From Rhodospirillaceae bacterium (GTDB lineage: Bacteria; Pseudomonadota; Alphaproteobacteria; Rhodospirillales; Casp-alpha2): a DNA stretch of 64,000 nucleotides. A program made the position numbers and the translations under genes. The notes beneath the pieces are model-generated. The model saw nothing but the letters and a program-made list of their open reading frames with translations. It had not been told where the DNA came from and did not search any database. Shown here piece after piece: positions 43,419 to 52,391 of the stretch; the stretch's first letter is position 1; the number at the start of each line of letters is the position of its first letter. The DNA lies in contig NZRL01000132.1 in NCBI GenBank assembly GCA_002696205.1, forward strand, positions 28,863-92,862, read 5' to 3'.

Positions 43419-44390
43419 TTACCCGGTCGTTGCGTCCCGGTATTCCGGGTTGACGAGATTGTCGGGCGCTTCGCCGCGCAGGATGCGCAGCAGATCTTCC
43501 GCCGCCCGCATGCCCATGGCGCGGGTGCTGGTCGCTGTGATCCCGGCGACGTGCGGCGTCAGAAGAATGTTCGGACAATCCAACAGCGGATGATCCGGTG
43601 CCAGGGGATGATGGTCGTAGACGTCCGTCGCCGCACCCGCGATGACGCCGTCCTTGAGCGCCGCGATCAGGTCGTCCGTGACCACCACGGCGCCGCGCGA
43701 GACGTTGACCAGTACGGCGGTCGGCTGCATCAGGGCAAGGCGCCGGGCATCGACCAGGCCCAACGTATCGTCGGTCAGAGGGCAGCAGAGAATGACCGCG
43801 TCGGCACGGCGGAACAGATCGTCGAGCGGCGTTTCCTCGACACCCTCCGGCATGCGCCCGGGCCGCCGCGAAGCGCCCAGGACGGTCATCCCGAAGCCTT
43901 GCCCCGCAATCGTGGCGACCGCGCGGCCGATGCTGCCGACGCCGACGATGCCGATGGTCGCCCCGCCCATTTCGACGAAGCCGGGAGCCGGGGCGCGGGC
44001 CGCCTCCCATCCGTCGGCGCGCAGATCGCGGTCCATATGGACGATCGGCCGGCGCAGATGCTGAACGGCAGCGATGCAATATTCGGCGACGGTCCGGGCA
44101 TTGATCCCCGGCAGGTTCGCCACCGGAATGCCCCGCGCCGTCGCCGCCGCGACGGGAATGAAATCGAGCCCGACACCATGGCGAACCATGCCGCGCAAGG
44201 CGGGCGCGTGATCGCAGATATCGTCGGGCAACTTGTTGCGCACCAGGATGCCGTCCACGTCGCCGACGAGTGCGTTCAGCGTCGCGCCGGACGTATCGGG
44301 GGCGATAACCGTTTCGGCGTGCCGATCCAACAACGCCTGAGCGTCGGGATGCACGGGGCTGGTCAGCAGGATCTTAGGGCGCTCGGCCAT
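43419..44390 (-). CDS. D-2-hydroxyacid dehydrogenase-family protein lacking the catalytic Glu
   Basis: A 323-residue D-isomer-specific 2-hydroxyacid dehydrogenase. NAD motif Gly150-x-Gly152-x2-Gly155 (IGIVGVGSIGRAVA), substrate Arg232 (VNVSRGAVVV) and catalytic His280 (LLTPHVAGIT) are in place. At the position 29 residues after the Arg, where SerA-type enzymes have the catalytic Glu (DVFxxEP), this protein reads DVYDHHP, His261. Activity may therefore be altered. First gene of the hydroxy-acid operon; a 15-bp palindrome (44433-44447) lies 43 bp before its start. Confidence 0.9.
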   Translation of the reverse strand: MAERPKILLTSPVHPDAQALLDRHAETVIAPDTSGATLNALVGDVDGILVRNKLPDDICDHAPALRGMVRHGVGLDFIPVAAATARGIPVANLPGINARTVAEYCIAAVQHLRRPIVHMDRDLRADGWEAARAPAPGFVEMGGATIGIVGVGSIGRAVATIAGQGFGMTVLGASRRPGRMPEGVEETPLDDLFRRADAVILCCPLTDDTLGLVDARRLALMQPTAVLVNVSRGAVVVTDDLIAALKDGVIAGAATDVYDHHPLAPDHPLLDCPNILLTPHVAGITATSTRAMGMRAAEDLLRILRGEAPDNLVNPEYRDATTG

Positions 44391-44432
44391 GGCGGTTGGG
44401 TGTCCTCCGGCGCCGGGCGATTAAGGCCGCCC

Positions 44433-44447
44433 GGTCGTTCCACGACC
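44433..44447. promoter_or_regulatory. Palindrome GGTCGTTCCACGACC, candidate shared operator
   Basis: GGTCGT-TCC-ACGACC, perfect 6-bp arms, 43 bp upstream of the 2-hydroxyacid dehydrogenase start. It differs in one base from the element at 63422-63436 before the tct genes, and both are followed by TT. The inner TCGTnnnACGA fits the TNGTNNNACNA pattern of FCD-type GntR operators. Confidence 0.6.
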
Positions 44448-44454
44448 TTTCTAG

Positions 44455-44500
44455 CCCGGCTTTCGCCGCCTGGGGAAGCCGGGAAATGCAGAGAATCTGC
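44455..44500. repeat. Two adjacent inverted repeats downstream of crp-like gene
   Basis: CCCGGCTT-N13-AAGCCGGG (44455-44483) followed by GCAGA-GAA-TCTGC (44488-44500), within the 157-bp gap 44391-44547. Both would fold as hairpins after the crp-like stop on the minus strand, but neither is followed by a T-run, so factor-independent termination is doubtful. Confidence 0.4.
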
Positions 44501-44547
44501 CGCGTCCCGCTATGCGGCTCACTTTTGGACCGGGCGGTTGCGCGCCG

Positions 44548-45327
44548 TCAGGAGTCCGCGAGGTCTTCCAAAGCGTCGGATTGGCGGATGACGATCATGC
44601 GACCGCGGATCAGAATGATCTCGTCTTTCTGCCAACGGTCCAGGGTCGTCGTGACCCATTGCCGGGTCGATCCGACGATGTCCGCCAACTGGTCATGGGT
44701 GACCCGCCGGTCGATCAAAACGCCGTCGTCGTCGGGGGCGCCATGGACCTCGCCCATGATCTTGAGCAACTGCGCCAGGCGCTGGCTGACCGAACGGGTG
44801 CCCAGCATCTGAACCAGTTGGGAATAGCATTTGCCCTTGGCGACCAGGCCGTCGATCAGGCACAGCGCGAAGATCGGCATGCGTTCGATCAGGTCGCGGA
44901 CGACCGTGCCCGACAGCGCCATGACCCGGGAATCCTCCATCGCCTCGCCGGACCACAGGTGGGTCCCACCGAAGACCTCGGGCCCGCCGATGAAATGGCC
45001 GGGCGTCCAATAGGCCAGGGTCAATTCACGGCCCGACGGCCCGGTGCAGAAGGTTCGCACGCGTCCGCTTTCGATCAGGAAGATGCCTTCGTGGGGGTCG
45101 CCCTGGTGAAAGATACCTTCGCCGCGCGACGCCTTGATGGTGGACCCGCGTGATCGGATGAAGGTGACCTCTTCCATGCTGAGACGGTCGAGGAAGGTCG
45201 CTCCTTCGTTCAAATCCGCCATGCTTTCCGACAGGAACAGCGCGGAAAGAGGTTCGTCCGTCGTCATATCCGCGTTTCCTGCCGTCCTGTCCGCGACCAG
45301 CCGCAAATTGGCCCGCAAATCCTTCAT
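44548..45327 (-). CDS. Crp/Fnr-family transcriptional regulator
   Basis: A 259-residue regulator. Residues about 40-155 form the cyclic-nucleotide-binding-type beta roll (GIFHQGDPHEGIFLIESGRV, RELTLAYWTPGHFIGG), and 175-245 the winged helix (RVTHDQLADIVGSTRQWVTT). No N-terminal Fe-S cysteine set of FNR is present. It lies 9 bp downstream of the cytochrome c gene on the same strand, so it may sense redox or carbon status for the cytochrome/SCO/PCu(A)C block. The first about 20 residues may be dispensable (alternative start at MTTDEPLSAL). Confidence 0.88.
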   Translation of the reverse strand: MKDLRANLRLVADRTAGNADMTTDEPLSALFLSESMADLNEGATFLDRLSMEEVTFIRSRGSTIKASRGEGIFHQGDPHEGIFLIESGRVRTFCTGPSGRELTLAYWTPGHFIGGPEVFGGTHLWSGEAMEDSRVMALSGTVVRDLIERMPIFALCLIDGLVAKGKCYSQLVQMLGTRSVSQRLAQLLKIMGEVHGAPDDDGVLIDRRVTHDQLADIVGSTRQWVTTTLDRWQKDEIILIRGRMIVIRQSDALEDLADS

Positions 45328-45336
45328 GGGCCGATC

Positions 45337-46038
45337 CTATTTCCGTTCCTGGGCGGCGATATAGCCGCCGACGGCCCGGATATCCGCGTCCGTCAACTTC
45401 GCCGCGACGGCGGACATGGCGCCCTTCGGATCGTTGGCCCGCGCCCCCGACCGGAAGTCCGTCACCTGCTTTATAACATAGTCCGCGTGCTGTGCCTCCA
45501 ACCGGGCCGCCCCGGACGACGCGACCTTGTCCCTGCCGTGACAGGAAATACAGGCGGGCAGGTCCCGTGCCGGATCGCCCTTCAGGAACAGGGCCGCGCC
45601 CAATTCGGCCTCGGCGGGCGGCGGCATGTCGGCGGGCGGCGGCGGCGGCAGGCCGCCGAAATACTTGGCCACGATGGGAATGTCTTTCTCGGCGATCAGC
45701 CCGGCCATGGCCTGCATCTGTTCGCCGTCGTTGGTCCGGCGGCCGTCGCGGAAGTCATGAATCTGTTTTTCGATATAGGCCGGCACCTGGGCGGCCAGCT
45801 TGGGAAACTTGGCCATGCGCGAGACGCCGTCCAGCGAGTGACACAGCGCGCAATTCTCCCAGGGCTGCAGACCGCTTTCGTCGATCATTCCGGCGCGTGC
45901 GGGCATCGCCGCGACCAGGATCGCCAAGGCGACCAGGGCCGCCCAAGCGGCCCAGGCGATCCAGGTCGCTTGCGGCAGGACGATGTGTCGGGGGGATTGC
46001 TCGGTCAAGGCGGTGCGGTCACATGCCTTTGTGGCCAT
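45337..46038 (-). CDS. Di-heme cytochrome c, c4-like
   Basis: A 233-residue periplasmic protein with a long N-terminal signal/anchor (IAWAAWAALVALAILVAAMPARA) and two class I haem domains: CALCH (63-67) and CISCH (163-167). Each is followed by a candidate Met ligand (EQMQAMAG and KGAMSAVAAKL). The arrangement matches cytochromes c4, which donate electrons to terminal oxidases. A Pro-rich linker (GGLPPPPPADMPPPAE) joins the domains. It overlaps the PCu(A)C gene by 20 bp. Confidence 0.92.
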   Translation of the reverse strand: MATKACDRTALTEQSPRHIVLPQATWIAWAAWAALVALAILVAAMPARAGMIDESGLQPWENCALCHSLDGVSRMAKFPKLAAQVPAYIEKQIHDFRDGRRTNDGEQMQAMAGLIAEKDIPIVAKYFGGLPPPPPADMPPPAEAELGAALFLKGDPARDLPACISCHGRDKVASSGAARLEAQHADYVIKQVTDFRSGARANDPKGAMSAVAAKLTDADIRAVGGYIAAQERK

Positions 46039-46621
46039 GACCCATGGCGCCGTGGTCCATGGGGGCCGGGGCGTCCGCGCGCTTCATCACCTTGGCCGCG
46101 ACCTCAAGCGTCGATCCGTCGTCCAGGGTGAAAGCCAGGTCCACGGTACCGCCTTCGGCCTGCGGGCCTTTGGGGCCCATCAGCATGATATGCAGGCCGT
46201 GAGGCTCGAACGCCACCTTGCCGCCCGCCGGGATATCGACCTGGGCCAGATGCTGCATCATGGCGACGCCGTTCTTCATGGAACTGAGGTGAAGCATGGC
46301 GTGTTTGTACTGCGGGCTGGAAACGGCCGTGACGGCGCGGGCCTCGGTCCCATGGTTCATCAGGACCAGATAGGCCGCATGGGCCTTCAACCCCGGAGGG
46401 GCGAGCGGCACCCAGGCATCCATCGCCATGACGGCACTTTTGGCTTCGGCGATTTCGGTTTTATACGCGGCATGCGCTTCGCAGGCCTGGGCAGGGGCCA
46501 ACGGCACCGCGGCAAGAACGGCCAGCGCAGCACCGGCAAGACAGCCCAGACGGGAATTGGCCAGACAGGAATTGGCCAGACGGGAATTGGCCAAGCGGGA
46601 ATTGGAAACGGAGCGGGTCAT
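46019..46621 (-). CDS. Periplasmic copper chaperone PCu(A)C
   Basis: A 200-residue PCu(A)C-family protein. The copper motif H-x10-M-x21-H-x-M is exact: His111, Met122, His144, Met146 (MLHLSSMKNGVAMM ... HGLHIML). Delivers Cu(I) to the CuA or CuB site of cytochrome oxidase together with SCO, whose gene is adjacent. The His/Met-rich C-terminus (MDHGAMGHGHKGM) adds binding capacity. The signal peptide n-region is built from four copies of a 15-bp repeat (see 46547-46606). Stop overlaps the cytochrome gene start. Confidence 0.92.
   Translation of the reverse strand: MTRSVSNSRLANSRLANSCLANSRLGCLAGAALAVLAAVPLAPAQACEAHAAYKTEIAEAKSAVMAMDAWVPLAPPGLKAHAAYLVLMNHGTEARAVTAVSSPQYKHAMLHLSSMKNGVAMMQHLAQVDIPAGGKVAFEPHGLHIMLMGPKGPQAEGGTVDLAFTLDDGSTLEVAAKVMKRADAPAPMDHGAMGHGHKGM
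46547..46606. repeat. Four tandem 15-bp repeats in the PCu(A)C signal-peptide region
   Basis: Units CAGACGGGAATTGGC, CAGACAGGAATTGGC, CAGACGGGAATTGGC and CAAGCGGGAATTGGA, in frame, encoding NSRLA-type pentapeptides (NSRLANSRLANSCLANSRLG, residues 7-26). Copy-number change would lengthen or shorten the n-region by five residues without frameshift. Confidence 0.9.
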
Positions 46622-47251
46622 TCAGTTGGTCCTTTGTTCCCGGGCGAAGAGGATGCGTTTTTGCGCGATGTATTCGGCGACCTCGCCCGCCGGCAGCGGC
46701 GGCGACAGTTTGGCGTGAATACGGGCGTCCGGGCCGACGACGATCACGCTGGCGCTATGCTGGACCTCGTACTCGCCGTCCTTGTCGGGCTTGCCCAGGC
46801 GGTAGAACCCGTCAATCCCTTCGACGAATTTCTTGAGTTCCTCATGACTGCCGGTGACGCCCAGGTAATCGTCGTTGAAATGGCGGACGTATTCGCCCAA
46901 CACCGGCGCGTCCCGTTTCGGATCGACGGCGACGAAAATCACCTGGGGCAGGTTGTCGGGACGGACGCGCACCGACAACTGGGTAACGACCGCGTCCAGG
47001 TTCGACAGCACGAAAGGACAGACGTCCGGGCAGGACGTGAAGCCGATGGACAGAAGCGTCCATTTGCCCTTGAACCGCTCCGCCGTGAACGGCTTGCCCC
47101 GGTGATCCTTCAAGGCGAATTCCGGCAGGGCCGCGGGCGGGTCCGGTTCGACCACGCGAAGGGCGCCCGCCTGCGCCCCCGCAGCCCCCCAACTCATGCC
47201 GAAGCCGACGGCGGCGATCAGGACGAAAATGAAGGAAAGCGGGCGGATCAT
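46622..47251 (-). CDS. SCO1/SenC-family copper metallochaperone
   Basis: A 209-residue thioredoxin-fold protein with an N-terminal signal anchor (LSFIFVLIAAVGFGMSWGAA). The copper-binding residues are Cys74 and Cys78 (FTSCPDVCPF) and His165 (EVQHSASVIVV). Inserts or reduces the CuA centre of cytochrome c oxidase. Immediately adjacent to PCu(A)C (1-bp spacing), and 46 bp after the ABC ATPase gene, so this copper module is in one minus-strand run with the importer. Confidence 0.93.
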   Translation of the reverse strand: MIRPLSFIFVLIAAVGFGMSWGAAGAQAGALRVVEPDPPAALPEFALKDHRGKPFTAERFKGKWTLLSIGFTSCPDVCPFVLSNLDAVVTQLSVRVRPDNLPQVIFVAVDPKRDAPVLGEYVRHFNDDYLGVTGSHEELKKFVEGIDGFYRLGKPDKDGEYEVQHSASVIVVGPDARIHAKLSPPLPAGEVAEYIAQKRILFAREQRTN

Positions 47252-47297
47252 GGCGGGGCCTATAGGTCTATGAGGGCCGGAGGGTATGGCTTTCGGA

Positions 47298-48166
<869 letters not shown>

Positions 48167-48170
<4 letters not shown>

Positions 48171-48901
48171 CGGGAGGCTCCCATGGCTGTATTCGGAATG
48201 TGGTGATCATCGTGGCCACCGGCGGTGGCCGCCGGTGTGCCGTCCGGGCCCTTCGGTTCGCCGGACAAGACATAGAGCGAGGCCAGCAACAGGCCGAAGC
48301 CGGCGTATTCGATCCACCAGCCGAACTGTTCCAGCCACAGCGAAGTGGAAACGCCGAGACCCAGAATCGCCAGGCCGACGACCCAACTGGGCGTGGCGCA
48401 GCAGACGACCCAGGCCAGGGTCACGTTGGTCATGCCGACCAGGGCGGCCCCCAGGCCGCCGGCGGCAGCCCCGCCGTTCAGGCGCGATGTGGAACAGGCC
48501 GCGCGGCGGGCGAGCATCAGGTTGACGACCGTCGCCGTGAGGGCGCCCAGGATCAGGATCAGGCCGAACTTGGTCGGGTTGATGTAGAGGCTCCATTCGG
48601 AAATCCCGGCGCCGTAGTCGTAATTCATGCGCCCGACCTCGAACAGCCACTCCTGGCCGATGATCGGCCAGATGTCGGACCAGTCGGGGGTCGACCGGAT
48701 GATCTCCGCGACATTGCCGAACCAATCGAAGGTTTCCGTGTAATTGGGCAGCGCCTGAAACCGGATCAGCAGGGCCGCGAACATGCCCAGGTAATAGACC
48801 ACGGGAAAGCCCAGGGTCACCGCCAGCCATAGGCGGGGCCGTGCGGCGACGGCCTCGCGGATGCGATGCAGGCGGGGAGACTGCAGGACAGCGGCGGTCA
48901 T
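48167..48901 (-). CDS. Polytopic membrane protein of unknown function inside ABC operon
   Basis: A 244-residue membrane protein with about six hydrophobic segments (LAVTLGFPVVYYLGMFAALL, FGLILILGALTATVVNLML, LGAALVGMTNVTLAWVVCC, VVGLAILGLGVSTSLWL, WWIEYAGFGLLLASLYVL) and a His-rich C-terminus (GGHDDHHIP). A Cys pair sits within the fourth segment (WVVCCATPSW), a possible metal or redox site. It has no permease EAA loop. ATGA overlaps with both the permease and the ATPase genes show it is a true member of the transporter operon. I do not recognise the family. Confidence 0.75.
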
Positions 48902-49848
48902 CGCGATCTCCTCTGCCAGCTCAGCAGCGGCCGGGTGGCCAGGCGCACCGCATAGGTCGAAAGCGTGCCCAGGCCGCCGATCATCAGCATCCCGACGACA
49001 ATGTCCGGATAGTTGATCAACGAATAGGCGTTCCAGGTGAAGTAGCCGATGCCGTACTGGCCCGAGATGATTTCACCGGCCAGCAGCGAGAACCAGGAAA
49101 CCCCCATGCCAATTGCGAGGCCCGCCGTGATCGACGGCAGGGCCGCCGGAATGACGACGTGCCAGAAGATTTCCCGCCGGTTGGCGCCCAGGGATTTCGC
49201 CGCGCGGATCAGGACGTCCGGCGTCAACTCCGCCCCATGGGCGGTGTTCAGAATGATCGGGAACAGGGCGCCCAGGAACGTGATGTAGATGATCGAACTT
49301 TCCTCGGTCGGCCACATCAGGATGGCCAGCGGGATCCAGGCGACGGCCGGGATCGGGCGAAGAATTTCGATATAGGGCGAGATCACGTCACGGGCCAGGC
49401 GCGAGCGGCCGATCACCAGGCCGAGCAGAATACCCAGGCCGACGGCGCTCATGTAGCCGATGAAGATGCGCTGCATCGACACCGCGATGTGAATGTAAAA
49501 CTCGGTCGATTGGACGTGGGCGACGAAGGCCGTCCAGACTTTCACGGGCGAGGGGATGTTCTCGAAATTGATGAAGTAGTTGAAGTTGATCGCGGTCGCC
49601 CATTGCCAGATCAGGACACCGACGGCCAAGGCCGTCAGGCGGATCGACCAGGATTTGGCAAAGGCTTTGACCGCCTTCGGCTTCATCGCGGCGCCCAGCA
49701 GCACGGCGATCGCTTCGCGCGGGGTGACGGCTTTTTCCGCCTCGGTTTCCGGGGTGTTGACGGTTTCGGGCATGGCCTCGGCAGCACCTTCGGGCGCGGC
49801 CTGGGCGGCACCGGCGGCCGCCTGCGTGTCGGGGGGGGAAGCATTCAT
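48898..49848 (-). CDS. ABC transporter permease, nitrate/sulfonate/taurine type
   Basis: A 316-residue permease starting MNASPPDTQA (AAGGAG 10 bp upstream). A 50-residue Ala/Pro/Glu-rich cytoplasmic N-terminus precedes six hydrophobic segments and the EAA loop (AAKSLGANRREIFWHVVIPAALP). Typical of SsuC/TauC/NrtB. Its stop overlaps the start of the unknown membrane protein. It lies 265 bp downstream of the binding-protein gene, with a hairpin in the gap that probably lowers its expression. Confidence 0.9.
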   Translation of the reverse strand: MNASPPDTQAAAGAAQAAPEGAAEAMPETVNTPETEAEKAVTPREAIAVLLGAAMKPKAVKAFAKSWSIRLTALAVGVLIWQWATAINFNYFINFENIPSPVKVWTAFVAHVQSTEFYIHIAVSMQRIFIGYMSAVGLGILLGLVIGRSRLARDVISPYIEILRPIPAVAWIPLAILMWPTEESSIIYITFLGALFPIILNTAHGAELTPDVLIRAAKSLGANRREIFWHVVIPAALPSITAGLAIGMGVSWFSLLAGEIISGQYGIGYFTWNAYSLINYPDIVVGMLMIGGLGTLSTYAVRLATRPLLSWQRRSR

Positions 49849-50058
49849 CGCGCCATGGCTCCTTGGAATTCGGTTTTCTTCGTTTATTGACCACGCCGGA
49901 CTTGGGGCCGGCGGGGTGCAGGCGTTGGCGCCTGCGCAGGTTGGGTTCTTGGTCGTCGGCGCCCCCGCAGGAGGCCTGTGGATCGGTCGTATGCCGGGGC
50001 TTCCGGCCTTTCCGCGAACCATGCCGCCCGTTTCCGGGCGACGCGGCAAGCGGCTTGG

Positions 50059-50099
50059 AAAAGGCGGCGGGGCGACGGTCGGATAATCGCCGCCCCGCC
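50059..50099 (-). terminator. Hairpin after the binding-protein gene, likely attenuator
   Basis: GGCGGGGCG (50066-50074) pairs with CGCCCCGCC (50091-50099), extended by two pairs past one mismatch; on the minus strand it is 14 bp after the stop at 50114 and is followed, after GCC, by TTTT. It would cut most transcripts after the binding protein and let some through to the permease, a common way to make excess binding protein. The rest of the 265-bp gap 49849-50113 is GC-rich without other features. Confidence 0.65.
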
Positions 50100-50113
50100 A
50101 TTCAGGCGTGTGA

Positions 50114-51478
50114 TTAGCTCGACTTCATCGCGATGGCTTCGTCGAAGTCGATGACCTTGCCACCCGACGAGGCCGCGAACTTTTCGGCTTCGCCGCGGCG
50201 CAGGAAGGTCGAGAACTCACCCTTCGGCGTGACGACCCAGAAGGCGGTCTTGCCGAACAGTTTGAGGCCCGTTTCCACGTCGTAGACGTAGGTCGAGTTG
50301 ATCTTGGCGCCCGTCGCCCGGAACTTGGCGACCGCGGTCAGGAATTCGGGAAGGGTTTTGAATTCCTTGATGCCGTCACGCGCGTGCCAGATCTGGTTCG
50401 GCAGGCCCGCATTGGCGACCTTGGGGTCGACGATCGCGGCTTTGTCGGCCTCGTAGTCGACGCCCATGTCCTTGTAGGCGGCCTTGATGTACTTCTCGTC
50501 GATCCAGTCGTCGAAATCCAACGGCGGGATGGCCTTTTCCTTGACCAGAACCGTGTGGTCGAACTTCAACGCTTCCGTCCACTTGGGCTTGATCGTCGGA
50601 TCGAGGGTCAGGTGACCGCCTTCGGAGAAGTAGATGAACAGCACCTCTTTCTCGACGCCGGTCCACTTTTCCATCAGGTCGGTGGCCCGCATGGGGTCTT
50701 CCTTGATCCACTTGCCGGCGGCGTAGACGGCCTTGATGAAGGCCTGAACGACTTCCGGATAATCGTCGGCCAGGTCCTTACGCACGACGACGCCGTGCAG
50801 GTAGGGAACGCCGGCTTCCGAGCCGTCATAGATCTTGCGGCCGGTGCCGCGGAATTCCATGATTTCGGACCAGGGGCAGAAATCGGAGTGGGCATCGATC
50901 TTGCCGGCGGCGATGTTCGCCGCACCCACGGCCGGGCTCTGGTTCTTCAACTGGAACTTGATGTTGTTGTCCTGCGCGGCCTTGAGCAGCATGCCCCAGG
51001 CGGCGGAGCCGACGGGGGTGGACACGGCTTTGCCTTCAAGATCGCCGATCTTATAGAGATCGGATTTCACGGGAACGACGATGGCGTTGCCCGAGCCCTT
51101 GAGGTTGTAGCCGGTGCCCGCGACGTAATAGGTCCGCAGGCTGTCGGTGGCCTGGAACTTGGCGCCGTTGACGATCAGCGGATAATCGCCCATCACGCCG
51201 ATGTTCAGCTTATTGGCCATCATCTGGTTGGTGATCGGGCCGCCCGAGGAATAGTCGGCCCAGCTGATGTCGTAATCGACATCCTTGTACTTACCGTCTT
51301 TCGGCAGGTACTTCTCAAGCAGCTTAAGCTCCTTGATGACGATCCCCGCCGTATACGTATCCGTGCACATGCTTTGGTGGCCAATCGCGACCTTGATGGT
51401 CTTGGCCTGAGCCGGCGCCATTGCCGTGAGCGCCAGAACGGCCCCCAACGCGAGTCCCTGAGTAATGTGCCTGAGCAT
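50114..51478 (-). CDS. ABC substrate-binding protein with NosL-like C-terminal domain
   Basis: A 454-residue protein: Sec signal peptide (ALGAVLALTAMAPAQA), an NrtA/SsuA-like binding domain (KVAIGHQSMCTDTYTAG at its start, NIAAGKIDAHSDFCPW later), then about 85 extra residues. That tail (INSTYVYDVETGLKLFGKTAFWVV, then EAEKFAASSGGKVIDFDEAI) follows the NosL pattern of yV.D..tg....A.wVv ... eA..FA...GG.v..fdEa; NosL is a Cu(I)-binding lipoprotein of nitrous-oxide reductase clusters. AAGGAG lies 9 bp before the ATG. Heads the importer operon next to SCO and PCu(A)C genes. Ligand unknown. Confidence 0.85.
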   Translation of the reverse strand: MLRHITQGLALGAVLALTAMAPAQAKTIKVAIGHQSMCTDTYTAGIVIKELKLLEKYLPKDGKYKDVDYDISWADYSSGGPITNQMMANKLNIGVMGDYPLIVNGAKFQATDSLRTYYVAGTGYNLKGSGNAIVVPVKSDLYKIGDLEGKAVSTPVGSAAWGMLLKAAQDNNIKFQLKNQSPAVGAANIAAGKIDAHSDFCPWSEIMEFRGTGRKIYDGSEAGVPYLHGVVVRKDLADDYPEVVQAFIKAVYAAGKWIKEDPMRATDLMEKWTGVEKEVLFIYFSEGGHLTLDPTIKPKWTEALKFDHTVLVKEKAIPPLDFDDWIDEKYIKAAYKDMGVDYEADKAAIVDPKVANAGLPNQIWHARDGIKEFKTLPEFLTAVAKFRATGAKINSTYVYDVETGLKLFGKTAFWVVTPKGEFSTFLRRGEAEKFAASSGGKVIDFDEAIAMKSS

Positions 51479-51805
51479 TGTTAAATTCTCCTTTGCTCTG
51501 CATCAAAGTTGTCTCGTTTCACCCTGTATAATTGCAATTAGCTTGCCAGTTTCCGCATCTGCGAAGTAATTTTAACTCATTGTTTTTATTGGGAAAATTA
51601 GGTCTTTTTGTTGGGTTTTGCTGCGCCGCGCCGGGCAAATGACGCTTTTTTAATCTCCGCCCTATTTCTGTATAATTTTTAGTCACAGAGTCCGCCGAAT
51701 CGAAGATACAAGTTGTCTTTGCGTGATCCATCGGATCGCCTGAAACAGCTTGCTCCAGGCGCCCTGAACAAGCCGCCGGGCGGACCGGAAAATCCGCGCC
51801 GGACA
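51479..51805. other. AT-rich 327-bp region with repeated and palindromic motifs
   Basis: Strikingly AT-rich against its neighbours. The decamer CTGTATAATT occurs twice in the same orientation (51524-51533 and 51668-51677); TAATTGCAATTA (51529-51540) is a perfect 12-bp palindrome overlapping the first copy; ACAAGTTGT (51718-51726) is a short dyad. It holds the promoter of the binding-protein operon and possibly sites for the GntR/UTRA protein encoded at 52392-53144. A 96-codon open frame across it has no family features and I do not call it. Confidence 0.65.
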
Positions 51806-52381
51806 TCATCGGCCACCCTCTTTCGTCGTGCCGTCTAGGAGATTTTCAAACCAGGAAACAGTCGCATCATCGGCCCATTCCCGCGCACCGAGCGCGGCAT
51901 GGGTGATCTCGCCCGTCGGGCCGACCAGAAACGTCGCGGGCAGGGCGCCGACATGCCAGTCGCGCCCGGCCACGCCGTCGGCGTCGAGCAAAATGCCCAA
52001 ATCGCCGACATCGACTTGTTTCAAAAACCGGTCGATCCCGGACCTTTTGTCACCCAGGTTCACGGCGACCACGCGCAGCCCCTTGGGCGCCAGTCGCGCC
52101 TGCAATTTACCAAGCGCCGGCATCTCGATCCGGCAAGGCGCGCACCACAATGCCCAGAAATTCACCAAGGTGAACTGCCCCTTCCGGTCACGCAGCGAAA
52201 AGGCTCCCTCATCGAGGTCTGGCAGATTCAGATCCGGCGCCGGAATCGCTTGCGGCGCCGGAGCCATTGGCTCGGGCCCGGCGGCAGCACCGTCGGAGCC
52301 GCCGGCACCGATCAGAAGTGCAGCGGATAAAACGGAATTTCGAAGAAAGACAAGTACTCGGCGGCGGGGCGGGCGGCGCAT
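51806..52381 (-). CDS. TlpA-like thioredoxin-family protein
   Basis: A 191-residue exported protein: basic start and hydrophobic segment (VFLRNSVLSAALLIGAGG) forming a signal or anchor, then a TlpA/ResA fold with redox-active Cys80-Ala-Pro-Cys83 (FWALWCAPCRIEMPAL) and the cis-Pro segment GALPATFLVGP. AGGG lies 8 bp before the chosen ATG (52381). Reduces disulfides in the periplasm, commonly on cytochrome c apoproteins or on SCO/CuA sites. Ten bp after the GntR stop, on the same strand. Confidence 0.88.
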   Translation of the reverse strand: MRRPPRRRVLVFLRNSVLSAALLIGAGGSDGAAAGPEPMAPAPQAIPAPDLNLPDLDEGAFSLRDRKGQFTLVNFWALWCAPCRIEMPALGKLQARLAPKGLRVVAVNLGDKRSGIDRFLKQVDVGDLGILLDADGVAGRDWHVGALPATFLVGPTGEITHAALGAREWADDATVSWFENLLDGTTKEGGR

Positions 52382-52391
52382 CGCCGGCGCC

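Noticed and set aside
46547-46606. CRISPR or mobile-element repeat
   Set aside because: Units are directly adjacent, 15 bp, in frame with a gene and without spacers.
51519-51809. 96-codon open frame in the AT-rich intergenic region
   Set aside because: No family pattern, no Shine-Dalgarno and it covers the promoter and palindromes of the binding-protein operon.
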